NCBI RefSeq assembly: GCF_900116105.1
Contig: NZ_FPAC01000001.1
Span: 1,912,862-1,976,861 of the forward strand
Direction: 5' to 3'
Length of the DNA: 64,000 nt
Source: Paenibacillus sp. 453mf
GTDB lineage: Bacteria; Bacillota; Bacilli; Paenibacillales; Paenibacillaceae
Shown: in pieces, positions 63,453 to 64,000 of the stretch
Position numbering within the stretch: the stretch's first letter is position 1
Layout of the letters: each line of letters starts with the position of its first letter
Translations under genes and position numbers: made by a program
Notes under the pieces: generated by a model
Database searches by the model: none
What the model was told of the DNA's origin: nothing
Seen by the model: only the letters and a program-made list of their open reading frames with translations

Positions 63453-64000
63453 ATGAATATGAACCATTTTCTTAAAGAAGTGGGTAGAGGTAAAAGAGGC
63501 TCTCGTGATCTAACTTATGAGGAAGCTGCGGAATGTGCAGAGTTAATCTTGTCACAAATAGCAACTCCGGTTCAGATCGGTGCATTTCTTGCATCTGCAA
63601 GACTCAAAATGGAAAGTACGGATGAAATAAAAGCATTCGTTGACATCTGTCGTAAATATGCAAACCGCTCCTACTCCCATGAAGGCATTGATTTTGCCGG
63701 ACCTTATGATGGACGTAGCAATTCTTATTACGCTTCACTAGCCGCGGCGTTTGTCGTTGCAGCTGCCGGTGTAAAAGTAACGCTGCATGGCTCTGAGCCG
63801 CTTCCTCCCAAATGGGGAGTAACCTATCCGGTATTGTTCAGAGCTCTCGGTATCAACACGGAAGCTGCTGATGACGATAACTGCCACCTTGCAGCAGAAG
63901 CCAGCGGCGTACGCTTCATACAGGCAGAACGGTATAGCGGTAAGCTGAGTGGGCTCCGTCAGCTCCGTGAGGAGATGGGACTGCGCACGATATTCAATAC
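63453..64000 (+). CDS. TrpD2/YbiB-like anthranilate phosphoribosyltransferase homolog (partial)
   Basis: The gene begins 21 nt after the ANTAR gene with AAGGAGGTAACCCT before the ATG, and runs off the window (182 codons seen). The N-terminal helical region (GKRGSRDLTYEEAAECAEL, TPVQIGAFLASARLKMES) is that of TrpD-like proteins. The glycine loop expected for PRPP binding reads DFAGPYDGRSNSYYAS, where TrpD has a GTGGD-type loop. That substitution fits the TrpD2 group, whose E. coli member YbiB binds nucleic acid instead of making tryptophan. It is probably co-transcribed with the ANTAR gene. Confidence 0.78.
   Translation, partial: MNMNHFLKEVGRGKRGSRDLTYEEAAECAELILSQIATPVQIGAFLASARLKMESTDEIKAFVDICRKYANRSYSHEGIDFAGPYDGRSNSYYASLAAAFVVAAAGVKVTLHGSEPLPPKWGVTYPVLFRALGINTEAADDDNCHLAAEASGVRFIQAERYSGKLSGLRQLREEMGLRTIFN

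Noticed and set aside
63453-64000. trpD of the tryptophan operon
   Set aside because: No other trp gene is adjacent, the glycine loop differs from the TrpD PRPP site, and the gene follows an antiterminator.

Overview
The window looks like chromosome of a Paenibacillus or a close relative (low to moderate G+C Firmicute). This is inferred from strong AAGGAGG ribosome sites, an LplA/LplB/YtcP-type sugar importer with a membrane-bound AraC regulator, several AraC-controlled glycoside hydrolases, a B. subtilis-order rbsRKDACB operon, nasDEF-type nitrite reductase genes and a NucB-like nuclease. There are no rRNA, tRNA, CRISPR or phage genes and no insertion sequence. The assignment rests on gene content only; no database search was run.

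Layout. 1-6.3 kb: carbohydrate ABC importer (lipoprotein, two permeases, one of them inverted) and a 745-residue AraC sensor-regulator. 6.4-14.2 kb: unconnected singletons (cupin, methyltransferase, PTS EIIA, stalk-domain protein, DUF2975/XRE pair, SDR with a divergent TetR). 14.3-24.2 kb: plant-glycan island with a GH78 rhamnosidase and its divergent AraC gene, a glycerophosphodiesterase, a rhaD remnant, a GH127-GH43 pair with its divergent AraC gene, and a dead DinB gene. 24.3-30.1 kb: complete ribose operon with a LacI operator. 31.6-37.7 kb: nitrate assimilation part 1 (nasC, nasB, divergent nitrate transporter). 37.8-58.7 kb: accessory region of small enzymes (acetyltransferases, phosphotransferases, TmrB-like ATPase, arylamine N-acetyltransferase, Nudix, kinase) plus a two-component system, with many broken genes. 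58.9-64 kb: nitrate assimilation part 2 (nasDEF, an ANTAR antiterminator gene, a truncated TrpD2-like gene).

Main observation. Three nas transcription units (nasB-nasC, the transporter, nasD-E-F) share one regulatory layout that can be read directly. Each has a TTGACA -35, a 17-nt spacer and a -10 box, with a GlnR/TnrA-type site (TGT-N-A-N7-T-N-ACA) lying over the -35. Each is followed by a leader with two small hairpins whose six-base loops all have A at position 1 and G at position 4. The 3' arm of the second hairpin is also the 5' arm of an intrinsic terminator. This is the known RNA target of ANTAR antiterminators, and an ANTAR protein with a degenerate receiver domain is encoded beside nasD. 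The predicted circuit is nitrogen control at initiation plus ANTAR control at termination, with no NasS-type nitrate sensor in view.

Second observation. About ten genes between 39.7 and 58.7 kb, plus remnants at 12, 19 and 24 kb, are broken by nonsense codons, single-base shifts or truncation. Several reading frames can be rebuilt by hand across the lesion.
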